From Fibrobacterota bacterium (GTDB lineage: Bacteria; Fibrobacterota; Chitinivibrionia; Chitinivibrionales; FEN-1185), in assembly GCA_003165595.1 (NCBI GenBank), contig PLWQ01000007.1, forward strand, positions 1-64,000: a stretch of 64,000 bases of DNA, given 5' to 3'. Made by a program: the position numbers and the translations under genes. Position 1 is the stretch's first letter. Each line of letters starts with the position of its first letter. Shown here piece by piece: positions 36,459 through 44,671 of this stretch. Under the pieces are notes generated by a model. It was given only the letters and a program-made list of their open reading frames with translations. It was not told the DNA's origin and made no database searches.

Positions 36459-39400
36459 ATGAAAAAACTTCCCGTCTGGATCATTGTCGTCTGGTGTGTG
36501 CTTGCTTTGTGCGGCGTGCTCGCGACTGTCGTTGGCGCACTTGTGAAGCTCCCCTCGGTTCTTGGGTGGCTGCCCGGCGTGGTGCTGCTTGCCGGCGATG
36601 CGGTCTGGATCGCGCTCAAGCTCACCCTCGGAAGGCCCAGGAAGAAAACGCCGAATTTCTTTACCGGGAACCAGACCGTGCTGGCGCGGATCTCCCGGGA
36701 GACAAATGAAGCGGTGAACCGCTATCTGGGGGCGGTACTCCGCAAAGGCCTGATGAAGAAAAGCGCACTGTACGAACGGCCGTGGTTTTTGCTGTGCGGC
36801 GCGGAAAAATCCGGTAAAACATCGCTTTTGCGCGGCGCGGGCCTCAATTTCCCGCTTCGCTACCCCTCGGAAAAAGACGGCATGGTGCTCGACGGCGCGG
36901 GGCAGATCACCTGGTACTTTGCAAATGAGGCGGTGTGGATCGACACGCCCGGCGCGCTTATGCAGGATGACGGAAAAGACACCTGGCAGGCCCTGGTCAC
37001 GTCCCTTTCGCATGTGAGGCCGGAAAGGCCGGTCGACGGCATCGCGCTTGTGGTGAGCGCGCAGGAAGTGCTCAACGCCGACGACCGCGGGATAAAGGAA
37101 CTTGCGGCAACCCTTCGGAGGAGAATAGACGAGCTCATTGCGGCATGGGGAATCGAGTTTCCCGTCTACCTTGTGTTCAACCATTCCGACAAGATCCCGG
37201 GGTTCGGTGAATATTTCGGAGACCAGCTGGTACGGGCCCAGGATCAGATCTTCGGCGCGACGCTGTCCGCCGATCAGGACAAGATGCTGCCGAGGATGGC
37301 GTTCGCCCAGGAATTCACCTTGCTTTCAAAATCGCTCACCGATTTGCGCCTTGACAAACTATACAAGGAGAAGGATGAGTCGAAGAGGCGGATGATATGC
37401 CGGTTCGTCATCCACTTCGAGGGGATACAGGAAAAACTCGGCGCATTTGTCACCGAATTGTTCAAACCGAGCAATTACGAAGGCAAGCCGCTGTTCAGAG
37501 GGTTCTACTTCACAAGCTGTATGGAAATTGCATCCGGTGAGTCGGCGAGCGCTCCGGAGCAGCGCTCCGACGCCGGCCAGACCATCGTGAACCACCCGCT
37601 TAACCCGCGCAGGATGCTTGCGCCGGAAGCGCCGCAGCAGAAGGCCGAAAAGAAAAACGAGGTGCACTCGGTTTTCGTGCTGCCGCTGTTCCGCGAACTC
37701 ATGGTACGCGGCAAAGAGCTTGTGACCACGACGCAGAAGCGCAACCGCCGCGAATATGTTCGGCATTACCTTATAACCGCGGCCGTCGCTGCTGCGGCGT
37801 GCATTGTCGCGGGGCTTATGGTGTGGGGCCAGAACACGTCGCGTGAACTGCTCCAAACGGTAAAGACCGACCTGTCGGCGGTGCCGGCCGGCGACGGCGG
37901 CATTCTCTCGCGGTATGCCTCGCTGGACGCCGCCGGGAAAGCGGTGGCGCGGCTGCAACAGTACGAAGACCACGGCGCGCCCGTGCTGTCGTGGCTGTTC
38001 GGCTTCTACCAGGGCCGCGGTGCGCTCGACAGACTCAAAACCGCCTATTTCGCTAAAATCAACAATCTGTTGGTTGTCCCGAGCGTCAAGTATCTGGAGT
38101 ATCAGCTCTGGGAGAAGGTGCAGGGGTACGGCGAGCTGGCCGGACAGGACTACGACAATCTCTACAACGTGCTCAAGGCTTACCTGTCAATTTCCGAAAC
38201 CATGACCGGCCGCCAGAAAGACATCGACACCACCTTTTTGCGCGGGGTCCTGCTGGACGCGGTCAAACAGTCCCTGCTTTCGTCACAGAACGGCCAGGCG
38301 AGGCTGCCCCAGCAGATCGAGACGATACTCAGCGACAACATGGGAGTGTACCTGCTGTATCTCAAGCGGCAGGGCATTTCTCCCATCCAGGAAAACCAGC
38401 GGCTGGTGACGCTCGCGCGCACACGGCTGCGCCGTCTTCCCAGCGCGCAGGCGCTGTACGAGTCGGTGATCAACCGGCTCCACCAGGACGCTCCGTCCAT
38501 TTCCCTCGACCAGATTCTGAGCCGCAAGGAGGAGGGGATCCTCAAAGCCGACAGGACAATCAGCGTTCTTTACACACAGGAAGGCTGGGAAAAATTCGTG
38601 TCGGACGCCATCGGCCGGGCGAGCAACGACCCGTTCAAGCTCGATTGGGTGATAGGCCTGTCGTCCGATCAGGTGCCCGAGGAGACGCTCGACAAAAAGA
38701 AACTCTATGCCGACATGGTGGCCGCCTATCTCGCAGATTTTTCGTCGCAATGGCTCGGCTTTCTCTCTTCTGTGAAGATGGAGCCGTATGGCGATCTGGG
38801 CAGAAGCCAGCGCATACTCCAGAAACTCGTGGCGGAGAAATCCGAACTTGCCGTTCTCCTGTCCACCGTTTCCGACTACACGCTGCTCAAGAAGGAAAGC
38901 ATGGCCGACAAGGCCGGCGGGGCCGTGCTTGATGCCGCCTCCAAAGTGCCGGGCGCTCAGGGAATCGCGAAATCGGTGCAGAAGGCGGAAGGTGAGGCCA
39001 ACAAGGCGGAAGGCGCGCTGTCGTCTTTTTCCCTCGGCCAGAAATCGCCGTTCGACGACCTCAATGCAACGTTTGATCCCCTGCGTTCGTTTTCGCGTTC
39101 CACCGGGGGCGCCTTGAGCGGTTACGAAGGATTCCGGGACAAGATTCAAACGCTTGCCGCCAAGATAGCGACCCTCGAAACGCAGGGCGAAGACAATGCG
39201 CCGTCCGTCTTTACCGGCAAGGACGACGATCCGCTTCTCAACTGCTGGAAATTCTCGCAAGCCGCGCTCTCCAACATGCCGGAGAATCTTTCCGCATCAC
39301 TCAAGGGCATTCTTATGATGCCGGTCGACTACACCGCGGCTGCTGCATCGGCAGTCCTCACCAGGACGCTCACGGCGCGCTGGCATGCAGAAATTGTCAA

Positions 39401-40088
39401 GCCTTTCACTGCCAAATTTTCTGGCAAGTACCCGTTCGCGGCAAGAGGAGAGGACGCGGCTTTCAGCGACGTCATGGACTTCTTCCGGCCGCAAACCGGA
39501 ACGTTCTGGGGATTTTACGATCGCGTGCTCACGCCGTACCTTGTCAAGACTACCTCCGGATGGATGGTAAAGCCGGTGGGAAGCCTCACGCTCAATTTCA
39601 ATCCGCAGCTTGCTCCTTCGCTGGTGAGCGCGGAACGGGTCCGCGACATTTTCTTCAAGCCCGACGGTACCGTGCGCCCCATGTCGATTACCATGACGCC
39701 GTCGGCTTCCAACAAGAACAGCGCGAAGCTCGAAGTAAACGGCCAGGCCTTTGACCTCGCGCCAGGCGGGCGCTCCGTCCTGGTTACCTGGCCGCTCGAT
39801 GCCGCTCCGCTGGGCGCGTCGCTCAAGATACTCGTGAGCTCCGATTTTACTCAGGACATTTCCTTTAACGGGCCGTGGGGATTCCTCAGACTCATGCAGG
39901 CCGCGCATGTCAACAAACTCAACGCGACAACCGTTAATGCGCGCTGGCAGGTGAATGTTCAGAACATGTACATGGTGGTCCAGGAGTACCGGGTCCAGGT
40001 GTCGGGATCAGATCATCCGTTCGGCGATCCGGTCTTCTCGGAATTCAGTTGCCCAACGGAACTGTTTGTCGGGGAGGTGAAGAAGTAG
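36459..40088 (+). CDS. tssM: Type VI secretion membrane protein TssM (IcmF)
   Basis: TssM is the large inner-membrane protein that spans the periplasm and joins TssL to the outer-membrane ring. It is full length (1209 aa). Two membrane segments are at the N-terminus (about 5-27 and 33-53). A cytoplasmic GTPase-like domain follows, with Walker A GAEKSGKT (114-121) and VWIDTPGAL. A third membrane segment is near 430-455 (AAVAAAACIVAGLMVWG). The long periplasmic part contains the IcmF-related and C-terminal TssM domains, ending with GPWGFLRLMQAAHV. It is coupled to tssL. No TssJ lipoprotein gene follows; repeat A copy 3 begins almost at its stop codon. Confidence 0.93.
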   Translation: MKKLPVWIIVVWCVLALCGVLATVVGALVKLPSVLGWLPGVVLLAGDAVWIALKLTLGRPRKKTPNFFTGNQTVLARISRETNEAVNRYLGAVLRKGLMKKSALYERPWFLLCGAEKSGKTSLLRGAGLNFPLRYPSEKDGMVLDGAGQITWYFANEAVWIDTPGALMQDDGKDTWQALVTSLSHVRPERPVDGIALVVSAQEVLNADDRGIKELAATLRRRIDELIAAWGIEFPVYLVFNHSDKIPGFGEYFGDQLVRAQDQIFGATLSADQDKMLPRMAFAQEFTLLSKSLTDLRLDKLYKEKDESKRRMICRFVIHFEGIQEKLGAFVTELFKPSNYEGKPLFRGFYFTSCMEIASGESASAPEQRSDAGQTIVNHPLNPRRMLAPEAPQQKAEKKNEVHSVFVLPLFRELMVRGKELVTTTQKRNRREYVRHYLITAAVAAAACIVAGLMVWGQNTSRELLQTVKTDLSAVPAGDGGILSRYASLDAAGKAVARLQQYEDHGAPVLSWLFGFYQGRGALDRLKTAYFAKINNLLVVPSVKYLEYQLWEKVQGYGELAGQDYDNLYNVLKAYLSISETMTGRQKDIDTTFLRGVLLDAVKQSLLSSQNGQARLPQQIETILSDNMGVYLLYLKRQGISPIQENQRLVTLARTRLRRLPSAQALYESVINRLHQDAPSISLDQILSRKEEGILKADRTISVLYTQEGWEKFVSDAIGRASNDPFKLDWVIGLSSDQVPEETLDKKKLYADMVAAYLADFSSQWLGFLSSVKMEPYGDLGRSQRILQKLVAEKSELAVLLSTVSDYTLLKKESMADKAGGAVLDAASKVPGAQGIAKSVQKAEGEANKAEGALSSFSLGQKSPFDDLNATFDPLRSFSRSTGGALSGYEGFRDKIQTLAAKIATLETQGEDNAPSVFTGKDDDPLLNCWKFSQAALSNMPENLSASLKGILMMPVDYTAAAASAVLTRTLTARWHAEIVKPFTAKFSGKYPFAARGEDAAFSDVMDFFRPQTGTFWGFYDRVLTPYLVKTTSGWMVKPVGSLTLNFNPQLAPSLVSAERVRDIFFKPDGTVRPMSITMTPSASNKNSAKLEVNGQAFDLAPGGRSVLVTWPLDAAPLGASLKILVSSDFTQDISFNGPWGFLRLMQAAHVNKLNATTVNARWQVNVQNMYMVVQEYRVQVSGSDHPFGDPVFSEFSCPTELFVGEVKK

Positions 40089-40089
40089 G

Positions 40090-40188
40090 ATTGAATCCCA
40101 AAGTTTGCCAACCCCGGAGGTTCGCTGTTGCGTCTACTCCTGTAGTGTTGTATGCAGTCGTAGTCGTGGTGCTGCGGGGTCCTTTAAT
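40090..40188 (+). repeat. Dispersed repeat family A, copy 3 (right part)
   Basis: It opens with TTGAATCCCA, the family left edge, skips the middle, and then matches the right half of copies 2 and 4: GGAGGTTCGCTGTTGCGTCT, then TGTAGTGTTGTATGCAGTCG and GTCGTGGTGCTGCGGGG. It starts within a few bases of the tssM stop codon. Confidence 0.8.
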
Positions 40189-40205
40189 CATGTACTGTAA
40201 GGCTC

Positions 40206-40664
40206 TTAGAGCACATGGCCCCTTGTCCTGGTATACTCCCGTATTATCCTCACGAAGCGGTAGATCGAGCTGATTGCCCGCGCAGAAATCCTCTGCCAAT
40301 TTGGATTGACAACTGAGATTCCTGCTTTTGAAGTCTTCCGGATCTTCTTGGCAAGGTCCATGAGCACTTCAATCTGGTTCAGGTTGAGCGGGAACACAAT
40401 GCGACCGGGGTCGCGTTCCACCGATCCGCCGTAAATCTCCGAGAGGTCGACGATTTCCTGGGTGAGCGGAATATTGCCCAAGAGCTCAAACACGAAATTC
40501 CCGCGGTTACCCACGGTTACGAACATGGTGCAGAACTGCGTGAGATCGTCGTTGTCGTCCATGTCGTCAATCTGAATCGCAAAGTCCTTTTTGACCGAAC
40601 CGGTGATAAAATCCTTTTCACCGAGATAGGATTCAGTCAGATATCGCCTGAGCCGTGCCGACAT
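40206..40664 (-). CDS. Hypothetical protein (152 aa)
   Basis: I do not recognise this family. The product is soluble, with mixed helix and strand, and starts MSARLRRYLTESYLGEKDF. A Asp-rich stretch (IDDMDDNDDL) is near residue 32. The C-terminal half (LNLNQIEVLMDLAKKIRKT, then a basic end with RISARAISSIYRFVRIIREY) looks helical and could bind nucleic acid or protein. AAGGGA lies upstream of the ATG. It is convergent with tssM across repeat A. Whether it belongs to the secretion locus cannot be told. The stretch 40665-41054 upstream holds repeat B, a terminator and the csp promoter. Confidence 0.6.
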   Translation of the reverse strand: MSARLRRYLTESYLGEKDFITGSVKKDFAIQIDDMDDNDDLTQFCTMFVTVGNRGNFVFELLGNIPLTQEIVDLSEIYGGSVERDPGRIVFPLNLNQIEVLMDLAKKIRKTSKAGISVVNPNWQRISARAISSIYRFVRIIREYTRTRGHVL

Positions 40665-40850
40665 GAGAGTATATCCCTTAGACTACCTTGTGTCGCTTAG
40701 CGTTGATCGCCGCAGACCCGCATCGCCAAAAAAGATACTTGGTTCGCCGCTTTAGTGCCAATAATTGTTTGGGTTGGCGGGCAGGCGCCCAATTCTTAAG
40801 GGTGCAAGGAGTTTTGAAACGGAGAGAGGTTCTCGAAAGATTGACATTCG

Positions 40851-40928
40851 TTTTGTGCTGCATGTGTAGGCGAGAGAGAGAAGCCTGCGTCGTTTTCTTA
40901 AAAAGAGACCACGCCCTAGGGGCGTGGT
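40851..40928 (+). repeat. Dispersed repeat family B, copy 1
   Basis: TTTTGTGC at the left edge, AGAAGCCTGCGTCGTTTTC and AAAAGAGACCACGCCC, then GGGGCGTGGT at the right edge match the minus-strand sequence at 61124-61199 at most positions and at the same spacing. The final hairpin is kept in both copies. A TTGACA at 40841 might serve as a promoter box, but no good -10 follows. Confidence 0.65.
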
Positions 40929-40934
40929 TTTTTA
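40908..40934 (+). terminator. Intrinsic terminator at end of repeat B copy 1
   Basis: ACCACGCCC-ta-GGGGCGTGGT followed by TTTTT is a clean rho-independent terminator on the plus strand. The only transcript it could end is a short non-coding one from the 40690-40900 region, since no plus-strand gene lies there. Confidence 0.7.
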
Positions 40935-40958
40935 CTTTGCTTTCAGATTCGTTTTTTC

Positions 40959-40987
40959 TTGACCCGAGCCTGTCGTACGAATAATAT
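40959..40987 (+). promoter_or_regulatory. Promoter of the cold-shock gene
   Basis: TTGACC (40959-40964) and TAATAT (40982-40987) have an ideal 17-base spacer, giving a leader of about 60 bases before the csp start. Confidence 0.7.
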
Positions 40988-40996
40988 TTACGTCCA

Positions 40997-41025
40997 TGGA
41001 TATCAGTACGATATCCAGTTTTTTT
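40997..41025 (+). promoter_or_regulatory. Terminator-like hairpin in the csp leader
   Basis: TGGATATC (40997-41004) pairs perfectly with GATATCCA (41010-41017) around a five-base loop, followed by G and seven T. It sits between promoter and coding region, so it would form in the 5' untranslated RNA and could act as an attenuator or a temperature-sensitive structure. Confidence 0.6.
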
Positions 41026-41054
41026 ACAATTACTTTTAAGAAAGGCAGTTGTTT

Positions 41055-41261
41055 ATGGCGACAGGAGAAGTAAAGTGGTTCAACAGGTCCAAGGGATACG
41101 GTTTCATCAAACCCGATGATGGTTCCAAAGACGTTTTCGTACATTTTTCCGCGATCGTCGGGGAAGGCGTAAAGGACCTCAAGGAAGGCGAAAAAGTCGA
41201 GTTCGAGATCGTCGTGAATCAGAAGGGTCCGAATGCCAAGGACGTTAAGCCGATAGTTTGA
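41055..41261 (+). CDS. Cold-shock domain protein (CspA family)
   Basis: The 68-residue product is one cold-shock domain. It starts [20 protein letters not shown] with RNP1 (KGYGFI) and continues with RNP2 (DVFVHFS). Such proteins bind single-stranded RNA and act as RNA chaperones. The start ATG gives the normal N-terminus; a GTT-ATG region two codons earlier is less likely. The gene is monocistronic, with a strong promoter, a structured leader and a strong terminator. Presence of a hairpin with a T run in the leader is unusual and is discussed as a finding. Confidence 0.95.
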   Translation: MATGEVKWFNRSKGYGFIKPDDGSKDVFVHFSAIVGEGVKDLKEGEKVEFEIVVNQKGPNAKDVKPIV

Positions 41262-41304
41262 TTGTGTGATTTCTCGTTTTTGACAAATAGATGGACTATC
41301 ACGA

Positions 41305-41338
41305 AATGCCGTACTTTCTTGAGTACGGCATTTTTTTT
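41305..41338 (+). terminator. Intrinsic terminator of the csp gene
   Basis: ATGCCGTACT-ttcttg-AGTACGGCAT followed by eight T. The stem is perfect over ten pairs. Confidence 0.9.
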
Positions 41339-41455
41339 GCCTGTCCCTTGCCTCCGCGCTTACTTTGCGCATGAGCATTTCATATTTTTGTAGTGGTGCT
41401 TGCCGTAGCCGCCGCCCGGGCCAGGGTTTGTTCGAACACGAACCAAGTGGATGAC

Positions 41456-44131
41456 ATGCCGCAAATGCTCACCATCCCCTTCTGCCGGTGCACGCACAGA
41501 ACGCCGTTTGTTCTGGCCGCGCTGCTTCTTTTCTTTCCCCGCTGCGCCTGGAGTGCCCGGGAGGCCGAGTATCTGCAAAAGCAATTTACGGAAATCGATT
41601 CGGCGCTGTCCCGCATCCCCGGCCTTCCCGAAGCCCGCATGAAGGAAGTTGAGCCTGTCAACGGGTTGTTCCGGAAACTGCTTGCCCGGTATCCGGAGGT
41701 CGCGTCGATTGTGCGCACAAACTCCAAAGGCGTGGTAGTCAACGACGTGGAACGGCAGGGCAAGGCTGATGCGTTGCATTCGAATTGTTCCGACAGCGCC
41801 TGGTATGCCGTTCCGAAGAAAACGAGCGCGCCGTGGTACGGGCCGCTTGTCAAGGAGAACAGGCGGCCGTATCTTGCCTGGAGCAGACCGCTTTCGGTTC
41901 GAATGCCCATAGGCAGTGAACGGTTCGGGGGCGTCGTAACGTTCAAGATCGACATGTTCGCCTGTTTCAAGGATTTCGCGGCCCATGCCAACGGTCCTTT
42001 CGAGATATTGCTCAACAAGAAGAGTTTCTACTACCTTTCTTGGACCGATAACATTCCGTTTGAAGAAAGTGACGTTACTCTTCCCGGCAAAATCGTGCTT
42101 GGACTTCGCATGCCCAAAGCTGCCGCTGCCGAGGCGCGGCGGCAGCAGCCGGCCTCTCAACGGCAGCCGTTGGAAGAAGCGGGTGCGGCGGAGCCTCGTC
42201 GCGAATCGCGTGAAGCCGGCATGAAGCAAGACGAGGCCGATGTGTCCGTAAAGGCCGAAGACAGTGTTTCGTTGCCGATGGGAGAACCCCGAACGGCGCG
42301 GACAATGGCTCACGCAAACCTGTGGCTGCTGTTTGCCGGCGCAGCCCTTTTGCTTACACTCATTTTCGGTGCGGCGCTTCTCGTCGGCCGAGCCAGGCGG
42401 CGCATCGCGCAGGCTGCCGACGAAACGGGACCGGCAGCGGCAGCAGCGCCGGACAGCATCGACATCGACGTGCCGGTTATCGAGACTGCATTTTCCAGCA
42501 CGGGGGAAGCGTACAAAAAAATTCCCGAATTTACGACCGGTACCTCCGGCGCGCGTGTGCCCGACGTCGAGGTAGTTTCTCCTTCGCAAACCGACCGGGA
42601 GGCGGTTCAGGATACGGTCGATCGCCTTCCTGATCTCGAAAAGGCGGAGGTGCCCGGGATTTCCGATACAGACCGCGAGCGCATCAGGAACGAAGAACGG
42701 AAGCGTGCCGAAGACGAGTATGCGGAGAAGATTCGGCATGATGTTCTCGAAGACCTGACCAGGACGATTTCTGCCGAAATCCGGCAGGAGGTCCAGGACC
42801 AAACCGCCGCGGTAGTCAAGGAAGAACTCAAGGAAGAAATCAGGAAGAACCTTACCGACGACGAAAAACAGGAGCTTGCGCGCCAGGTCCGGGACGAACT
42901 TGCTGATGAAATAAGGGCGGCGCTTGAATCGGAGCTGCGGGAAACTCTCGCCGGTGAAGTTCGCGCGGAGCTTTCGGCGCAGGTCCGCGCGCAGGTTGAA
43001 GAGACGGAACGCGAGGAAATTTGCAAAAAGGAACTTGAGTCGCTCACCTCGATAGTGCGTCAGCAGCTCATCGAAAAGGAGATGCCGGCACTCATCGAGG
43101 CGCACCGCACGCGCCTTTCCGACGAAATTCGCGAGAAGGTCACTCAGTCGCTTTCGGCGAAATACGAGGAGGAGGCGACCGCGGCGCTCCGAGAGGAGCT
43201 GTCGCAGAAGGTAAGGCTTGAAGAAACGGAGCGTATTTTGCGTGAGGAATCCGAACTTCTCCGCGAATCGTTGCGTGAAACACTGGTGGCGGATGAGGCG
43301 CCGGGCCTTGCCGTAAAGATCCGGGAGACCCTTGCGCAGGAAATGCGCGCGAAGATAGAGGCCAGCGAACGGGACGTTATTCGCGATGCCATGGTAGCCG
43401 AAATGAAGGCAAGCGTCAGGGAAGAGCTGCTCACCACCGAGCACGACAGCATCCGCGCCGAGCAGCTCGAAAAGCTGGAACGCGAGCTGTACAGCGAGCT
43501 TCTGGTTCTCGAAAAAGACAAAATACGCGCTACCCTCCTTGACAAGATCACGATCGAAGAGCGCGATCGCGTTGAGAAGCAGGAGCGCGGGTCGATAATC
43601 GAGGCGGAGCGGAATCGGCTGCTTGCAAGGGAGGTGCATGCCATCCGGGAGCAGGTGAGGCAGAAGGTCCTTTCCGAGGAAATGCAGGCCATTCGCGAGT
43701 CGGTGAAATCGGAGATCTATTCCGAAACGGTAGCCGCAATCAGAAGCGGGCTCGAGGAAAAGTACAAATCCGCGGTCCAGGAAAAGCTTGCCGGGATGAA
43801 GGAAGGGCTGGGGAAAAAGGTTCGAACCGACCTGCGGGTCGGGCTCCAGGAGGAGTATCGGGGGCTCATGGACAACGTGGAACAACTTTCCGCGTTTCTT
43901 GCAAACAGCGACGCGCTCCAATCCCTGGGCCAGACGGTGACGCTCTTGTCGGAGGAGAAGAAGAAGTACAAGTACCTCAATCTCAACACTGCGCAAACCG
44001 AAAGCCTTCTGGACTACCTGAAGCGCATCCACGCACGCTTCAATATTTACCTCGACACTCTTGACAAGAGCGTGCGAGAACTGATGCTGAAGCTGGGCAG
44101 CGTCAAAAACAGACTTGACAACGAGGTGTAA
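41456..44131 (+). CDS. Membrane sensor-like protein with Cache-type domain and very long coiled coil
   Basis: From the chosen ATG (MPQMLTIPF) a signal/anchor segment leads to a periplasmic domain of about 200 residues whose VRTNSKGVVVNDV, SAWYAVP and PYLAWSRPL segments resemble a Cache/PDC small-molecule sensor. A second membrane segment follows at about 285-310 (LWLLFAGAALLLTLIFGAAL). A cytoplasmic coiled coil of roughly 480 residues comes next, extremely rich in Glu/Arg with repeated EELxxEIRxxL-like heptads. The last 60 residues (YKYLNLNTAQTESLLDYLKR) differ. There is no kinase, methyl-accepting or cyclase domain, so output is unknown. ispF begins four bases after its stop. Confidence 0.7.
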   Translation: MPQMLTIPFCRCTHRTPFVLAALLLFFPRCAWSAREAEYLQKQFTEIDSALSRIPGLPEARMKEVEPVNGLFRKLLARYPEVASIVRTNSKGVVVNDVERQGKADALHSNCSDSAWYAVPKKTSAPWYGPLVKENRRPYLAWSRPLSVRMPIGSERFGGVVTFKIDMFACFKDFAAHANGPFEILLNKKSFYYLSWTDNIPFEESDVTLPGKIVLGLRMPKAAAAEARRQQPASQRQPLEEAGAAEPRRESREAGMKQDEADVSVKAEDSVSLPMGEPRTARTMAHANLWLLFAGAALLLTLIFGAALLVGRARRRIAQAADETGPAAAAAPDSIDIDVPVIETAFSSTGEAYKKIPEFTTGTSGARVPDVEVVSPSQTDREAVQDTVDRLPDLEKAEVPGISDTDRERIRNEERKRAEDEYAEKIRHDVLEDLTRTISAEIRQEVQDQTAAVVKEELKEEIRKNLTDDEKQELARQVRDELADEIRAALESELRETLAGEVRAELSAQVRAQVEETEREEICKKELESLTSIVRQQLIEKEMPALIEAHRTRLSDEIREKVTQSLSAKYEEEATAALREELSQKVRLEETERILREESELLRESLRETLVADEAPGLAVKIRETLAQEMRAKIEASERDVIRDAMVAEMKASVREELLTTEHDSIRAEQLEKLERELYSELLVLEKDKIRATLLDKITIEERDRVEKQERGSIIEAERNRLLAREVHAIREQVRQKVLSEEMQAIRESVKSEIYSETVAAIRSGLEEKYKSAVQEKLAGMKEGLGKKVRTDLRVGLQEEYRGLMDNVEQLSAFLANSDALQSLGQTVTLLSEEKKKYKYLNLNTAQTESLLDYLKRIHARFNIYLDTLDKSVRELMLKLGSVKNRLDNEV

Positions 44132-44134
44132 CCC

Positions 44135-44671
44135 GTGAACGTTCTCCCCGGGAGGCGAAAGTCTCCATCGGAATCCTCGCCGCACTGTGCCGCGGCCATA
44201 GGCCAGGACTCCCATGCGTTTGAGCCGCGGAACTCCCCTAAGCCGCTCGTTGTGGCGGGGGTAGCGATTCCGGACAGTCCGGGGCTGGCCGGCAACAGCG
44301 ATGCCGACGTGGTCCTGCACGCAATTACCAACGCGGTGTCGGGGATTTCCGGAGTCAATATTCTGGGCGCGGTCGCCGACAAACTGTGTCGCGACCGCGG
44401 TATCCGCGACAGCCGCGTCTATCTTGCCAAGGCCCTCGAAACCCTCCGGCAGTGGCGGCTAACCCACGTGTCGGTCTCGATCGAGGCGAAGCGGCCCCAA
44501 TTCGCGCCTCATATTCCGGCCATGCGCGCCTCCATCGCGCGTCTCTGCTCACTGTCGATTGACGAGGTGGGAATCACGGCGACAACCGGGGAGGGGCTCA
44601 CATCGTTTGGAAAAGGGCTGGGAATTCAGGCGCTAGCAGTGGTGACGGCGCACCGCAAACGGCGGCGCTAG
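44135..44671 (+). CDS. ispF: IspF-like 2-C-methyl-D-erythritol 2,4-cyclodiphosphate synthase
   Basis: IspF closes the cyclic diphosphate ring in the MEP isoprenoid pathway. Metal ligands are kept: Asp and His in GQDSHAF and the His in NSDADVVLHAITNAV. The region after it (SGISGVNILGAVADKLCRDR) differs from the usual D-I-G-x-x-F-P-D-T-D, and the C-terminal TTGEGLTSFGKGLGIQALAV replaces the usual T-T-x-E-x-L-G-F-T-G-R-x-E-G-I. It therefore belongs to a divergent branch. The product has about 20 extra N-terminal residues from a GTG start. It is coupled to the coiled-coil gene and overlaps the convergent STAS gene by four bases. Confidence 0.8.
   Translation: MNVLPGRRKSPSESSPHCAAAIGQDSHAFEPRNSPKPLVVAGVAIPDSPGLAGNSDADVVLHAITNAVSGISGVNILGAVADKLCRDRGIRDSRVYLAKALETLRQWRLTHVSVSIEAKRPQFAPHIPAMRASIARLCSLSIDEVGITATTGEGLTSFGKGLGIQALAVVTAHRKRRR

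Noticed and set aside
41360-44320. 986-codon minus-strand frame opposite the coiled-coil gene
   Set aside because: The repetitive GAG/GAA-rich coding strand produces a long Leu/Phe-rich shadow; the plus-strand frame has signal, membrane and heptad structure.
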